Source of the DNA: UBA9300 sp964577305
Lineage (GTDB): Bacteria > Bacteroidota > Bacteroidia > Bacteroidales > VadinHA17
NCBI GenBank assembly: GCA_964577305.1
Contig: CAZNYS010000001.1
Coordinates: forward strand, 1 to 64,000
Length of the DNA: 64,000 nucleotides
Direction: 5' to 3'
Shown: positions 8,822-16,450 of the stretch, in pieces
How the letters are laid out: every line of letters starts with the position of its first letter
Position numbering within the stretch: position 1 is the stretch's first letter
Position numbers and translations under genes: made by a program
Notes under the pieces: model-generated
Database searches by the model: none
What the model was told of the DNA's origin: nothing
What the model saw: the letters and a program-made list of their open reading frames with translations, nothing else

Positions 8822-8890
8822 GGGTGAATAGTAATAGCCCGGGTTACACCCCGGGATTAAAAACCGTACAAAAAATCCCCTCCGCGCGCC
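8822..8890 (+). repeat. RAYT-associated two-hairpin repeat, copy 1 (cut by the gap)
   Basis: The second half of the first hairpin (GGGT) is followed by the linker GAATAGTAATAG (8826-8837). A hairpin CCCGGG-ttacac-CCCGGG (8838-8855) follows, then an A-rich tail and CCTCCGCGCGCCGG. The tail is shared with the copy at 9586-9667. Confidence 0.8.
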
Positions 8891-8911
8891 GGCAGGAGAT
8901 GAATAATTTCT

Positions 8912-8919
8912 TAACTTTG
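8912..8919 (+). promoter_or_regulatory. -7 promoter element for the RAYT gene
   Basis: TAACTTTG is a full match to TAnnTTTG, 32 bases before the transposase start, so the gene is probably transcribed from its own promoter. Confidence 0.55.
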
Positions 8920-8951
8920 AGTTAATCGCTGTATTAATTAAACCATTTATT

Positions 8952-9404
8952 ATGTCAACCTATACGCAAATCCTTTACCAGGTTGTGTTTGGAAGTAAAA
9001 AATGTACCCCTTTCCTTACCCGGACCAACCAGGATGAATTATTCCGGTACATAGCCGGGATACTGAAAAACAGGAAATGTTTCACCTACATTGTAGGTGG
9101 TCATTCCAATCACATCCACCTTGTTTTCAGTCTTCACCGCACTGTTACACTTTCCGATCTTGTTCGGGATGTAAAAAAAGCATCAGAGGATATGATGCTT
9201 AAAACAAAAGGTAAATTTATCAGATTCACCGGATGGCAGGCAGGTTACGGTGGATTCACATATTCATATGAATCTCGAGAACAACTGATTAAATATGTAG
9301 AAAACCAGGCGGAACACCACAGAAGAATTAGTTTCAGGGAGGAATTAATTGGATTCCTCAGGGAGTTTGGTGTGGAATATAATGAGAAATACCTGTTTGT
9401 ATGA
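8952..9404 (+). CDS. REP-associated tyrosine transposase (RAYT), IS200/IS605-like Y1 family
   Basis: A 150-residue single-domain HUH nuclease. The metal-binding motif is H54-I-H56 in GGHSNHIHLVF, and the catalytic tyrosine is Y115 in IKYVENQAEHH. The length and the two motifs match Y1 transposases. There is no accompanying tnpB, and the gene sits inside an array of hairpin repeats (8822-8890 and 9456-9815), the usual setting of RAYT proteins that process REP elements. The frame is intact and a good promoter element precedes it. The alternative is a solitary IS200 transposase, but IS200 does not explain the repeat copies spread around it. Confidence 0.88.
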   Translation: MSTYTQILYQVVFGSKKCTPFLTRTNQDELFRYIAGILKNRKCFTYIVGGHSNHIHLVFSLHRTVTLSDLVRDVKKASEDMMLKTKGKFIRFTGWQAGYGGFTYSYESREQLIKYVENQAEHHRRISFREELIGFLREFGVEYNEKYLFV

Positions 9405-9455
9405 TCACTATTCACCAGCTCCGGCGGTGATGGTATTTATTGTCGGCTTCCTGAT

Positions 9456-9500
9456 CCACAGGTGTGACTGTGGCTATTGTTATTAACCACCTCCGGTGGT
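9456..9500 (-). repeat. Two-hairpin repeat, copy 2 (inverted)
   Basis: Hairpin CCACAG-gtgtga-CTGTGG (9456-9473), linker CTATTGTTATTA (9474-9485), hairpin ACCACC-tcc-GGTGGT (9486-9500). The layout is the reverse of copy 3, and the stems have different sequence from copy 3 but pair perfectly. Confidence 0.85.
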
Positions 9501-9513
9501 ATTGTTAGAAAAC

Positions 9514-9558
9514 ACCCGCTGAGCGGGTGAATAGTAATAGCCCGGGTATCTCCCCGGG
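9514..9558 (+). repeat. Two-hairpin repeat, copy 3
   Basis: Hairpin ACCCGC-tga-GCGGGT (9514-9528), linker GAATAGTAATAG (9529-9540), hairpin CCCGGG-tatctc-CCCGGG (9541-9558). Confidence 0.88.
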
Positions 9559-9585
9559 GTACGGATGGATCCACAACACAACAAC

Positions 9586-9667
9586 ACCCGCGGAGCGGGT
9601 GAATAATAATAGCCCCGGTATCACCCGGGGATTAAAACCGTACAAAAAACCCCCTCCGCGCGCCGGG
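9586..9667 (+). repeat. Two-hairpin repeat, copy 4 with tail
   Basis: Hairpin ACCCGC-gga-GCGGGT (9586-9600), linker GAATAATAATAG (9601-9612), hairpin CCCCGG-tatcac-CCGGGG (9613-9630). The same A-rich tail and CCTCCGCGCGCCGG as copy 1 follow. Confidence 0.88.
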
Positions 9668-9717
9668 GATTTATTCACCCCCTCCAGGGGTGCAATGGGT
9701 GGTTGTTGATACCTTAC

Positions 9718-9762
9718 CCACAGGTGTGACTGTGGCTATTATTATTCACCACCTCCGGTGGT
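9718..9762 (-). repeat. Two-hairpin repeat, copy 5 (inverted)
   Basis: Hairpin CCACAG-gtgtga-CTGTGG (9718-9735), linker CTATTATTATTC (9736-9747), hairpin ACCACC-tcc-GGTGGT (9748-9762). Nearly identical to copy 2. Confidence 0.88.
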
Positions 9763-9775
9763 ATTGGTATAAAAA

Positions 9776-9815
9776 ATCCGCGAAACGGGTGAATAGTAAT
9801 AGCCCGGATCACACC
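9776..9815 (+). repeat. Two-hairpin repeat, copy 6 (degenerate)
   Basis: The first hairpin is weakened (ATCCGCGAAACGGGT, 9776-9790), the linker GAATAGTAATAG (9791-9802) is intact, and the second hairpin (CCCGG...CCCCG) is partly lost. Confidence 0.7.
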
Positions 9816-9821
9816 CCGTTA

Positions 9822-9935
9822 TAGCACGGGGCATGGGGCATGAGGCATGGGGCATGGAACAGGGAGGTGTTATATCTGGGAACACGATAAAAACATTTCT
9901 ACACCCTGCTCCCTGCCCCCTGCTACACACCCCCG
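9822..9935. repeat. Fold-back repeat, GGGCATGG / CCCTGCTCC family
   Basis: The left arm (about 9825-9865) repeats GGGGCATG/GGGCATGA units and ends ACAGGGAGG. The right arm (about 9902-9925) reads CCCTGCTCCCTGCCCCCTGC, a purine/pyrimidine complement of the left. It lies just after the rnr stop. The same GGAGCAGGG unit occurs at 32196-32212, 32351-32367 and inside metH. Confidence 0.75.
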
Positions 9936-9946
9936 GAGGGAGTAGT

Positions 9947-12076
9947 TTAATTATCCGCAAGGGCGTAGTCAAGCTGTTTTTTCTGGAGGTCGGCTTTTAC
10001 TACGGTTACATTGACGGTGTTGCCGAGGGTATATTCAGTTCCCTTGTAGCGCCCGCGGATGCAATAGTTCTTTTCGTCATACTCGTAAAAATCATCATCG
10101 AGGTCGCGGATGGGAATCATGCCCTCGCACTGGTTCTCGATAATCTCCACGTAAATGCCCCAATCTGTTACTCCTGATATAACTCCTTCGAACACCTCAC
10201 CCAGCTTATCCTGCATAAACTCAACCTGCTTGTACTTTATTGATGCCCTTTCGGCCTCAACAGCCAGTCGCTCCATTTTGGAGGCATGCTCACAGAGCTT
10301 TTCATATTTCATCCTGTCCTTTGAGGATTCACCATCAAGGTATGCCGTGAGCAGCCGGTGCACCATCATGTCGGGGTATCTCCTGATAGGGGAGGTGAAG
10401 TGTGTATAATGTTTGAAGGACAGCCCGTAATGTCCGATATTATCGGTTGAATAAACTGCCTTGGCCATCGACCGCAGTGCCAGGGTCTCAATAATATTCT
10501 GTTCTTTCCTGCCATTCACCTGCTTGATAAGCTTGTTTATGGAGTGTGCCAGCGAACCCTGGCTCTTATTGTCGAGCTTATAGCCAAAACGGTGTATGAA
10601 TGAGCTGAAGTTTTCTATCTTTTCAGGATCGGGTTTATCATGTACCCTGTAGACGAAGGTCTTTGTTTTTTCAGCCTTCCTGGCACCAATAAATTCAGCC
10701 ACCCTCCTGTTGGCCAGCAGCATAAATTCCTCTATCAGCTGGTTGGCCGTTCCGCTCTCCCTGAAGTGTATGCCCAGGGGGTAGCCTGTTTCATCGAGGG
10801 CAAACTGCACTTCAGTACGTTCAAAAGAGAAAGCTCCCGAGTCGAACCGTCGTGATCTCAGCTTCTGCGCCATGTCATGCAGCTTAAGCAGGATATCCTT
10901 CATTGGTCCTCCGTCCCCGTCGATTATTTTCTGAGCCTCCCCGTACGAAAAGCGCTGATCGGAATTGATGATAGTACGTCCGAACCACTGCTCCGTAACA
11001 TTGGCTTTGTCATCCATTATAAAGACGGTTGAATAGGTAAGCTTATCCTTCCCGGGGTTGAGGGAGCACACATTATTGGACAATCGTTCCGGCAGCATGG
11101 GCACCACGCGATCGACCAGATATACTGATGTGCCTCGGTTTTCTGCCTCACTGTCGATTATAGTTTCCGTTTTGACATAATGGGTAACATCAGCGATATG
11201 TATGCCCACTTCCCACAGACCGTTCTTCAGCTTACGTAATGAGAGGGCGTCGTCGAAATCTTTTGCATCCACCGGGTCAATGGTAAAGGTGGGTACTTTC
11301 CTGAAATCACGCCGCCTGCTTATTTCTTCCCCTGTTATTTCAACAGGTATTTTCTGAGCAGCTGATTTAACCTTTGCAGAGAATTCGTAGGGCAGTTCAA
11401 ATTCGGCCAGTATGGCATGCATCTCTGTTTCATGCTCCCCGGGCATGCCCAGCACCTTCACTATCTCGGCCACGGGGTTTTTCTGCCGGCTATCCCAGTG
11501 AGTGATACGTGCCACAGCTTTCATACCCTGTTTTGCACCGTTAAGGTTTTCGTTGGGGATGAAGAGGTCGAATGGCATTCCCTTATTATCGGGTATAAGG
11601 AAGGAGAATTGGGGCATCACTTCCACTGTCCCCACGAATGTCTCACGTACCCTTTCAATAATTTCTATTACCTCACCTTCGGGCCTGTTGCCTTTCCTGC
11701 GTACCATCAGCCTCACCTTCACCTTATCGCCATGGAGGGCTGTGTTAAGGTTACGGTTAGAAACGAATACATCTTCTTCGATATCGGAACTGGTGATAAA
11801 TCCGTAACCCATACGGGTCATATCCACGGTTCCTGTTATATATGCACCTGCCTGCCTTGAACGGTAGCGTCCTTTATTTACCTCTTCTATATATCCTTTG
11901 CTTTTAAGATCGTACAATACTTTTGATACCAGATTGCGCTGTACAGTATCGGTGATATTCAAGCGTGCTGATACCTGTTTATAATTGAATATTTTACCGG
12001 GTTCACCCTGGAATACTTCTTTTACCTGTCCGGCAAGCTTCTTCATCATCTTTGCCGGCTTTTTCTTCTTAGCCAT
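9947..12076 (-). CDS. rnr: Ribonuclease R
   Basis: Processive 3'-5' exoribonuclease of the RNB family acting on structured RNA. The 709-residue protein has a basic N-terminus with a winged-helix-like region. Cold-shock domains follow, one with GTVDMTRMGYGFI and one with GTVEVMPQFSFLIPD. The catalytic RNB motif is FTIDPVDAKDFDDALS and the C-terminal S1 domain is GVISGVTDWGIYVEI. Length and domain order are normal. The ATG at 12076 lies 14 bases after a TATCTTTG promoter element, so the leader must be very short. It is monocistronic, with repeats on both sides. Confidence 0.96.
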   Translation of the reverse strand: MAKKKKPAKMMKKLAGQVKEVFQGEPGKIFNYKQVSARLNITDTVQRNLVSKVLYDLKSKGYIEEVNKGRYRSRQAGAYITGTVDMTRMGYGFITSSDIEEDVFVSNRNLNTALHGDKVKVRLMVRRKGNRPEGEVIEIIERVRETFVGTVEVMPQFSFLIPDNKGMPFDLFIPNENLNGAKQGMKAVARITHWDSRQKNPVAEIVKVLGMPGEHETEMHAILAEFELPYEFSAKVKSAAQKIPVEITGEEISRRRDFRKVPTFTIDPVDAKDFDDALSLRKLKNGLWEVGIHIADVTHYVKTETIIDSEAENRGTSVYLVDRVVPMLPERLSNNVCSLNPGKDKLTYSTVFIMDDKANVTEQWFGRTIINSDQRFSYGEAQKIIDGDGGPMKDILLKLHDMAQKLRSRRFDSGAFSFERTEVQFALDETGYPLGIHFRESGTANQLIEEFMLLANRRVAEFIGARKAEKTKTFVYRVHDKPDPEKIENFSSFIHRFGYKLDNKSQGSLAHSINKLIKQVNGRKEQNIIETLALRSMAKAVYSTDNIGHYGLSFKHYTHFTSPIRRYPDMMVHRLLTAYLDGESSKDRMKYEKLCEHASKMERLAVEAERASIKYKQVEFMQDKLGEVFEGVISGVTDWGIYVEIIENQCEGMIPIRDLDDDFYEYDEKNYCIRGRYKGTEYTLGNTVNVTVVKADLQKKQLDYALADN

Positions 12077-12089
12077 AAAATTTTTTTTG

Positions 12090-12097
12090 CAAAGATA
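12090..12097 (-). promoter_or_regulatory. -7 promoter element for rnr
   Basis: The minus strand reads TATCTTTG, 14 bases before the rnr start; perfect match to TAnnTTTG. Confidence 0.55.
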
Positions 12098-12135
12098 AGA
12101 CTTATTTGATGATTGATAGGAACATGATTACTAAT

Positions 12136-12375
12136 TGGAATAATGGAATAATGGAATAATGGANNNNNNNNNNNNNNNNNNNNNNNNNNNNNNNNNNNNN
12201 NNNNNNNNNNNNNNNNNNNNNNNNNNNNNNNNNNNNNNNNNNNNNNNNNNNNNNNNNNNNNNNTGGAATAATGGAATAATGGAATAATGGATTATCCACC
12301 TTCGCTGGCGCGAGTCTTTGACCCGTGCCATGCTTCGGCAGACAATGATGGATTGATGGAATGATGGATTATTAG
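12136..12375. repeat. TGGAATAA octamer repeat arm with 100-N gap
   Basis: Tandem TGGAATAA units flank the gap at 12164-12263: 12136-12163 on the left and the same 28 bases at 12264-12291 on the right. A degraded continuation (GGATTGATGGAATGATGGA) lies at 12343-12375. Between them is an imperfect 11-bp hairpin (TGGCGCGAGTC / GACCCGTGCCA, near 12306-12330). The gap evidently lies within the tandem repeat, so its copy number is unknown. The matching inverted arm is at 13008-13044, across the four-helix-bundle gene. Confidence 0.85.
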
Positions 12376-12825
12376 TTATGGGTTGAAGGAAGATTGGTAG
12401 ATCTCATTTGACTCTTTAACTACGTGGCTATCTTTCCAAGTACCGGTATATTTCTTTACTTCGAGGCTTTCAATCAACTTTTTCAGTCCATTCTCCAGTT
12501 TATATGCTAATGAATCCCATTCTTCATAATCGGTTTTCTTAACCAGATCGGAATAATAATATGTATTAGTTCCTGATACCGATTCACCAAGTGAAGACTG
12601 AGAAAAATTTAGAAAGTTCAAATACTCAGAAATACTCTTTCTACAATAACCTTCAGCAATATTTCTGTGAATAGAATCTACAGAAGATATTTGATTTGCA
12701 GCCACTTTTTTTAATACGAATGGGAAGTCCTTAAATATTTTCCATGTTAGCTTGTACAAATCCCTGGCATCCTGCCATACAATAAGTTTCATATAACCCC
12801 TATTAAGGTTTTTTCTTTCATTCAT
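12376..12825 (-). CDS. Four-helix-bundle protein (23S rRNA intervening-sequence protein family)
   Basis: A 149-residue helical protein. It matches the family pattern by the N-terminal LIVWQDARDLYKLTWKIFKDFP, the central VAANQISSVDSIHRNIAEGYCRKS and a heptad-rich C-terminus. The biochemical role of this family is unknown; related folds occur in rRNA intervening sequences and in the Avd subunit of diversity-generating retroelements, but there is no reverse transcriptase or rRNA here. It may start at 12825 or at the internal Met 33 bases further in. The gene stands alone between inverted arms of a TGGAATAA-type repeat, and has a paralogue at 27497-27868 in a similar setting. Confidence 0.85.
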   Translation of the reverse strand: MNERKNLNRGYMKLIVWQDARDLYKLTWKIFKDFPFVLKKVAANQISSVDSIHRNIAEGYCRKSISEYLNFLNFSQSSLGESVSGTNTYYYSDLVKKTDYEEWDSLAYKLENGLKKLIESLEVKKYTGTWKDSHVVKESNEIYQSSFNP

Positions 12826-12975
12826 AGTAAACGAGTTTTATTCAAATACAGCGAGAATAGTACATGACAAGTTACCAGATAATATCAAATTATTCAAATT
12901 AATTAATAAAGGAATCAAATCCCATTATTGACTCACTCCGCTTACGCGGAGATTCGTCGAGCTCACAGGACTCGC

Positions 12976-12993
12976 ATCCCGAGTACTCGGGAT
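12976..12993. repeat. Palindrome ATCCCGAGTACTCGGGAT
   Basis: A perfect 18-base palindrome. Its core and the following GGRTACTC are repeated inside the MITE-like element at 16479-16500. Just upstream is another stem, CTCCGC-ttac-GCGGAG, near 12936-12955. Confidence 0.7.
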
Positions 12994-13007
12994 ACTCGTC
13001 TTATTCG

Positions 13008-13044
13008 GTTCCAATATTCCATCATTCCATTAATCCATTCTTCC
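13008..13044. repeat. Inverted ATTCCA repeat arm
   Basis: GGTTCCAATATTCCATCATTC and continuation are the reverse complement of the TGGAATGATGGA units at 12343-12375 on the other side of the four-helix-bundle gene. Confidence 0.75.
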
Positions 13045-13099
13045 AGTGGGCAGATCCTTTGCTGTGTTCAGGATGCCAAATAATTTGTATCTTCAGGTT

Positions 13100-14884
13100 A
13101 TGAAATCCAGGATCAGTCTGTTCAGGAAATCTCTTCAGCTGGTGCGGCGTTCGGCCCCGGGATGGACGGCCGCCAATATATTCCTGTCACTGGTAAGCAG
13201 CTTTATGCCGCTTGCACTGATATGGTATATAAAGAAGCTTATTGATGCTGTGACGGTAGCTGCGGGTGATGTCAGTGCCACCAATACAAAGATGGTACTG
13301 TTAATGATACTGGCCATAGCAATAATATATTTCATTGATGAGGCTGCACAATCGCTCGGTAACCTGGTAAGGAGAAAGCAGGCCTACAACCTGGAGTCGT
13401 ATATGTACAGGCTGATACATAAGAAATCTGTATCCCTTGACCTGCAGCATTTCGAGAACCCTGATTATTATGATCACCTTACAAGGGCTTCCCGTGAGGC
13501 TCCGTTCAGGCCTGCATCGATAGTAAACAATCTGGTATCGATTCTGAGGTCAGGTATCTCTTTAGTACTGATGGCCGGATTGCTGGCAACGCTTAACTGG
13601 TGGCTTGTAGTGATACTTATTGTTGCCAATATACCGGGAATATGGCTCAGGATATATTATTCAGACGTGCTGTATAATTTTCGCAGGGAGCTTACACCTG
13701 TTGCACGAAAGGCTGCATATTTCAACTGGTTGCTGACCGGGGACAGGCCATCGCGTGAACTACGGTTATTCGGACTGGGTGATTTTTTCTCGACTCTCTT
13801 CCGTGAGAATTTTGATATACAGAAGAAGGAGGAGCTGGACATTGTAAGAAAGCGCTCACTCATTGAACTGATTTCGGGTATCTTCAAGGCTGCTGCCGTA
13901 ATGATAACCCTTTATTATATTGTTATGCATACCATCAGCTCGGATATTGGCCTGGGTGACCTGGCTATGTTCCTGCTGGCTTTCAGGATGGGCATGACAT
14001 ATATAAAACAAATACTGGGCGCCACGGCGGGATTATACGAAGACAGCCTTTTCATAAGTGATGTATTTGAGTTTCTTGACCTGAAGGAAAAGGTAGTTGT
14101 GATGCCGCCAATAATAGATGTTGACAGGTTCAGGAGCAATATAAGAATAGAAAACCTTTATTTCAGGTATCCTTCCTCCGGTAATGATGTATTAAGAGGG
14201 ATTGATATAAAGATCAATAAAGGGGAAACGATGGCACTTGTTGGAGCTAACGGTGCAGGCAAAACAACACTGGTGAGACTCCTGTGCAGGCTGTATGACC
14301 CGCAGGCAGGGAAAATACTGATAGATGGTAATGATATAAGGAATATTGACCCGGAGAAGTACCGCAGGTTCTTCTCAGTGGTATTCCAGGATTTTATGCT
14401 TTACAATCTCAGCGCAGGTGATAATATCAGGGCAGGGGATATATTCTCGGAGAAGGATAAGGAGAGGATGCATCAATCGGCTGTAAAGGCTGGGATTCAT
14501 GACCTGCTGAACGGCTTACCCAGAAAATATGACACAGTTATAGGAAGGTTGTTTGACGACAGCAGGGAGCTGAGCTGGGGTGAGTGGCAAAAGATAGCCC
14601 TTGCACGTGCCCTGTACAGGGATTCAGAGATACTCATACTGGATGAGCCGACAAGTGCACTGGATGCAAACGCAGAATATGAGATATTTACCCGCTTCAG
14701 TGAACTGGCAGCAGGACGCACCTGCATACTGATAAGTCACAGGCTGGCCAACGTGAGTATTGCCGACAGGATAATCGTGATTGACAGGGGAGGGGTGATT
14801 GAAACGGGCTCGCATACTGAGCTGCTAAAGGCAGGTGGTACTTACAGTAAGCTGTACAAGCAGCAGAAAAGTATGTACCACTGA
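13100..14884 (+). CDS. ABC exporter, fused permease and ATPase
   Basis: A half-size type IV (exporter-fold) ABC transporter of 594 residues: a hydrophobic six-helix domain, then an ATPase with Walker A GANGAGKTT (about residue 381), a signature loop LSWGEWQKIALARAL (about 490), Walker B ILILDEPTSALD (about 511) and the H-loop ISHRLANVS. The signature has W and E where LSGGQ is usual; variants of the GEWQK type are common in peptide and RiPP exporters. There is no N-terminal C39 peptidase. Met at 13100 (MKSRISLFRKS) fits a normal N-terminus better than the earlier Met at 13046. It may serve the peptide cassette at 7031-8641, but it lies 4.5 kb away on the other strand. Confidence 0.88.
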   Translation: MKSRISLFRKSLQLVRRSAPGWTAANIFLSLVSSFMPLALIWYIKKLIDAVTVAAGDVSATNTKMVLLMILAIAIIYFIDEAAQSLGNLVRRKQAYNLESYMYRLIHKKSVSLDLQHFENPDYYDHLTRASREAPFRPASIVNNLVSILRSGISLVLMAGLLATLNWWLVVILIVANIPGIWLRIYYSDVLYNFRRELTPVARKAAYFNWLLTGDRPSRELRLFGLGDFFSTLFRENFDIQKKEELDIVRKRSLIELISGIFKAAAVMITLYYIVMHTISSDIGLGDLAMFLLAFRMGMTYIKQILGATAGLYEDSLFISDVFEFLDLKEKVVVMPPIIDVDRFRSNIRIENLYFRYPSSGNDVLRGIDIKINKGETMALVGANGAGKTTLVRLLCRLYDPQAGKILIDGNDIRNIDPEKYRRFFSVVFQDFMLYNLSAGDNIRAGDIFSEKDKERMHQSAVKAGIHDLLNGLPRKYDTVIGRLFDDSRELSWGEWQKIALARALYRDSEILILDEPTSALDANAEYEIFTRFSELAAGRTCILISHRLANVSIADRIIVIDRGGVIETGSHTELLKAGGTYSKLYKQQKSMYH

Positions 14885-15121
14885 TGGGATGTTATACCTA
14901 AAAATTCACTTGAGATATAATTATGGTTTGAATGTTTGAAAGTTTGAAAGGTTTGAAAGCATACAGAACCGGATCAAAAGCTCAAACATTCAAACCTGTC
15001 TGCCGTCAGGCAGGCGCTCAAACGGTTCAAACAAATTTTCCAATTTCTTTAACTTTAAAAACACGCCGTTGTGATTTTTCACCTATCTGATTAAATTAGT
15101 GGATTAAAAAACCGGTGGACT
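14885..15121. repeat. Fold-back repeat, TTTGAA family
   Basis: The left arm at 14925-14959 repeats GTTTGAATG/GTTTGAAAG. The right arm at 14981-14996 and 15016-15032 carries CTCAAACATTCAAACC and CTCAAACGGTTCAAAC. A small hairpin CTGCC-gtca-GGCAG (15000-15013) interrupts the right arm. No gene is seen between the ABC exporter and the symporter remnant. Confidence 0.8.
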
Positions 15122-15470
15122 ATGGAACACCAGGTACAGATAGTGGGAAGTCTTACAATAGTGTTCTTCTTCTTTTTCTACGTGGGGGCACAATTCCTTG
15201 GAGGGGGCAAGACATTACATACAATGTTTAATATCGATGCCCGCCTGCTCTCGCAGCGGTGCTGATCACGGGGGCTATAGCAGCCATGATATCAACGGCT
15301 GATTCATTGCTTATCCTGTCAGCTACCGAGTTGTCAGAAAACCTTCTCAAAACGGAAGGACCGGAAGCCGCAAGGTTGAAAAAGGCATCCCGGCACGCCT
15401 GCTGACATTCCTTGTGGCGTTATTCGTGGCGGTGAGCTGCACATACCTTGTGCCCAAAAAACGGCAATAA
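15122..15470 (+). pseudogene. Decayed sodium/solute symporter (SSS/PutP family) fragment
   Basis: Three reading frames carry consecutive pieces of a sodium/solute symporter. The first (from 15122) contains FYVGAQFLGGGKTLHTMFNI and stops near 15263. The second (from about 15240) contains PPALAAVLITGAIAAMISTAD and then LLILSATELSENLLK, the family's conserved ISTAD helix region. The third (about 15390-15470) contains a hydrophobic RLLTFLVALFVAV and ends in TAA. The jump from the GGGKTL helix to the ISTAD helix skips about half the protein, so there is an internal deletion plus at least two frame disruptions. An intact copy would be near 480-500 residues. Confidence 0.85.
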
Positions 15471-15567
15471 GCATCAACCGTTCAATTAACCTGCATTAGC
15501 GAATGAAATGGTTTGATTATTTACGAAAAGAGTTTAACTTTACCTTAGATATAATACTACATAAATC

Positions 15568-16410
15568 ATGGAAAAGGAAAAGGAAATTATTGTTGTCCCA
15601 TGGGATTTTACAGTAAAAGCTGAATGTGCACTTGCACATGCAGCCAAGATATCCAAGATGATAAATGCCCGTATTCACATGCTTCATATTGTCGAGAGAA
15701 AAATAAAAACCGGGGAATATAAAAAGATAGAAGCCAAACTGGGCAAGGTGGCTAATAATGGGATGGAGCTTTATGATATAGAGATAAATACAGCCCTTAT
15801 CCCGGGGACTATCTTTACAGCTATCGCCGAGTTTGTGAATGAAGAAGGGGCCAGCCTAGTTGTTATGGGAACACATGGCATGAAAGGTATGCAGAAGTTA
15901 ACGGGAAGCTGGGCTCTGAAGGTGCTGGTAGGATCAAAGGTGCCTTTTATCGTGGTCCAGGATATGCCAAAGGATATGGAGAAATACCAGAATATTGTTT
16001 TCCCTGTTGATTTCAGGGCGGAGAATAAGGAAAAACTCAAGATGACCATCTTCATGGGTAAATATTTTGACTCTAAAGTTCATATCATAAAGACAGTTAT
16101 CTCTGATAAGAGCCTGTTAAAAAAGACCAATATAAACCTGAATTTTGCAATTAAATATCTTATACAGAATAATATCGAGTACGAGATACATGAGATGAAA
16201 AAGGGCCACCTGGCACAGCAGACCATCACCTTTGCAGAGAGCATTAATGCAGACCTGATATTGATAATGACAACAAAAAATATCACCGTTGCTGATTATA
16301 TGCTCGGAGCACAGGAACAACAGATCATTGCTAACAGCTCAAAAATACCCGTATGCTGTGTGAATCCGAGAGCAAGTTTTGCTTCAAAGGCTCAGTTCAT
16401 GTACGGTTGA
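15568..16410 (+). CDS. Universal stress protein, tandem UspA domains
   Basis: A cytoplasmic protein of 280 residues with two UspA folds. The first (about 1-140) has the nucleotide-binding signature GTHGMKGMQKLTGS followed by a VPFIVVQ strand, so it may bind ATP. The second (about 145-270) keeps the fold (NIVFPVDF, ADLILIMTT, IPVCCV) but has lost the glycine-rich motif. Upstream, TAACTTTA near 15533-15540 is a near match to the -7 element. The gene is monocistronic, between a symporter remnant and a MITE-like element. Confidence 0.88.
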   Translation: MEKEKEIIVVPWDFTVKAECALAHAAKISKMINARIHMLHIVERKIKTGEYKKIEAKLGKVANNGMELYDIEINTALIPGTIFTAIAEFVNEEGASLVVMGTHGMKGMQKLTGSWALKVLVGSKVPFIVVQDMPKDMEKYQNIVFPVDFRAENKEKLKMTIFMGKYFDSKVHIIKTVISDKSLLKKTNINLNFAIKYLIQNNIEYEIHEMKKGHLAQQTITFAESINADLILIMTTKNITVADYMLGAQEQQIIANSSKIPVCCVNPRASFASKAQFMYG

Positions 16411-16450
16411 TGCTGATTATCGCGAACGGCTCCCCCTTTGAACGGGGAAT

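Larger units (their letters stand above)
9405..9946. repeat. Non-coding repeat region after the RAYT gene
   Basis: No plausible gene: short open frames here are made of hairpin repeats. It contains five recognisable two-hairpin elements (listed separately), a degenerate hairpin at 9416-9431, a further ACCCC/GGGGT hairpin at 9677-9691, and a GGGCATGG/CCCTGCTCC fold-back at 9822-9935. Confidence 0.85.

Noticed and set aside
9405..9830. Regularly recurring short repeats that could suggest a CRISPR array.
   Set aside because: Spacing is irregular, elements alternate in orientation, each is a double hairpin, there are no cas genes, and a RAYT gene explains them.
9527..10177. Short frames at 9527-9709, 9742-9972 and 9833-10177.
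   Set aside because: They consist of hairpin repeats, or lie opposite rnr; no protein-like sequence.
12376..12825. Four-helix-bundle gene as Avd of a diversity-generating retroelement.
   Set aside because: No reverse transcriptase, template or variable repeat is present in the window.
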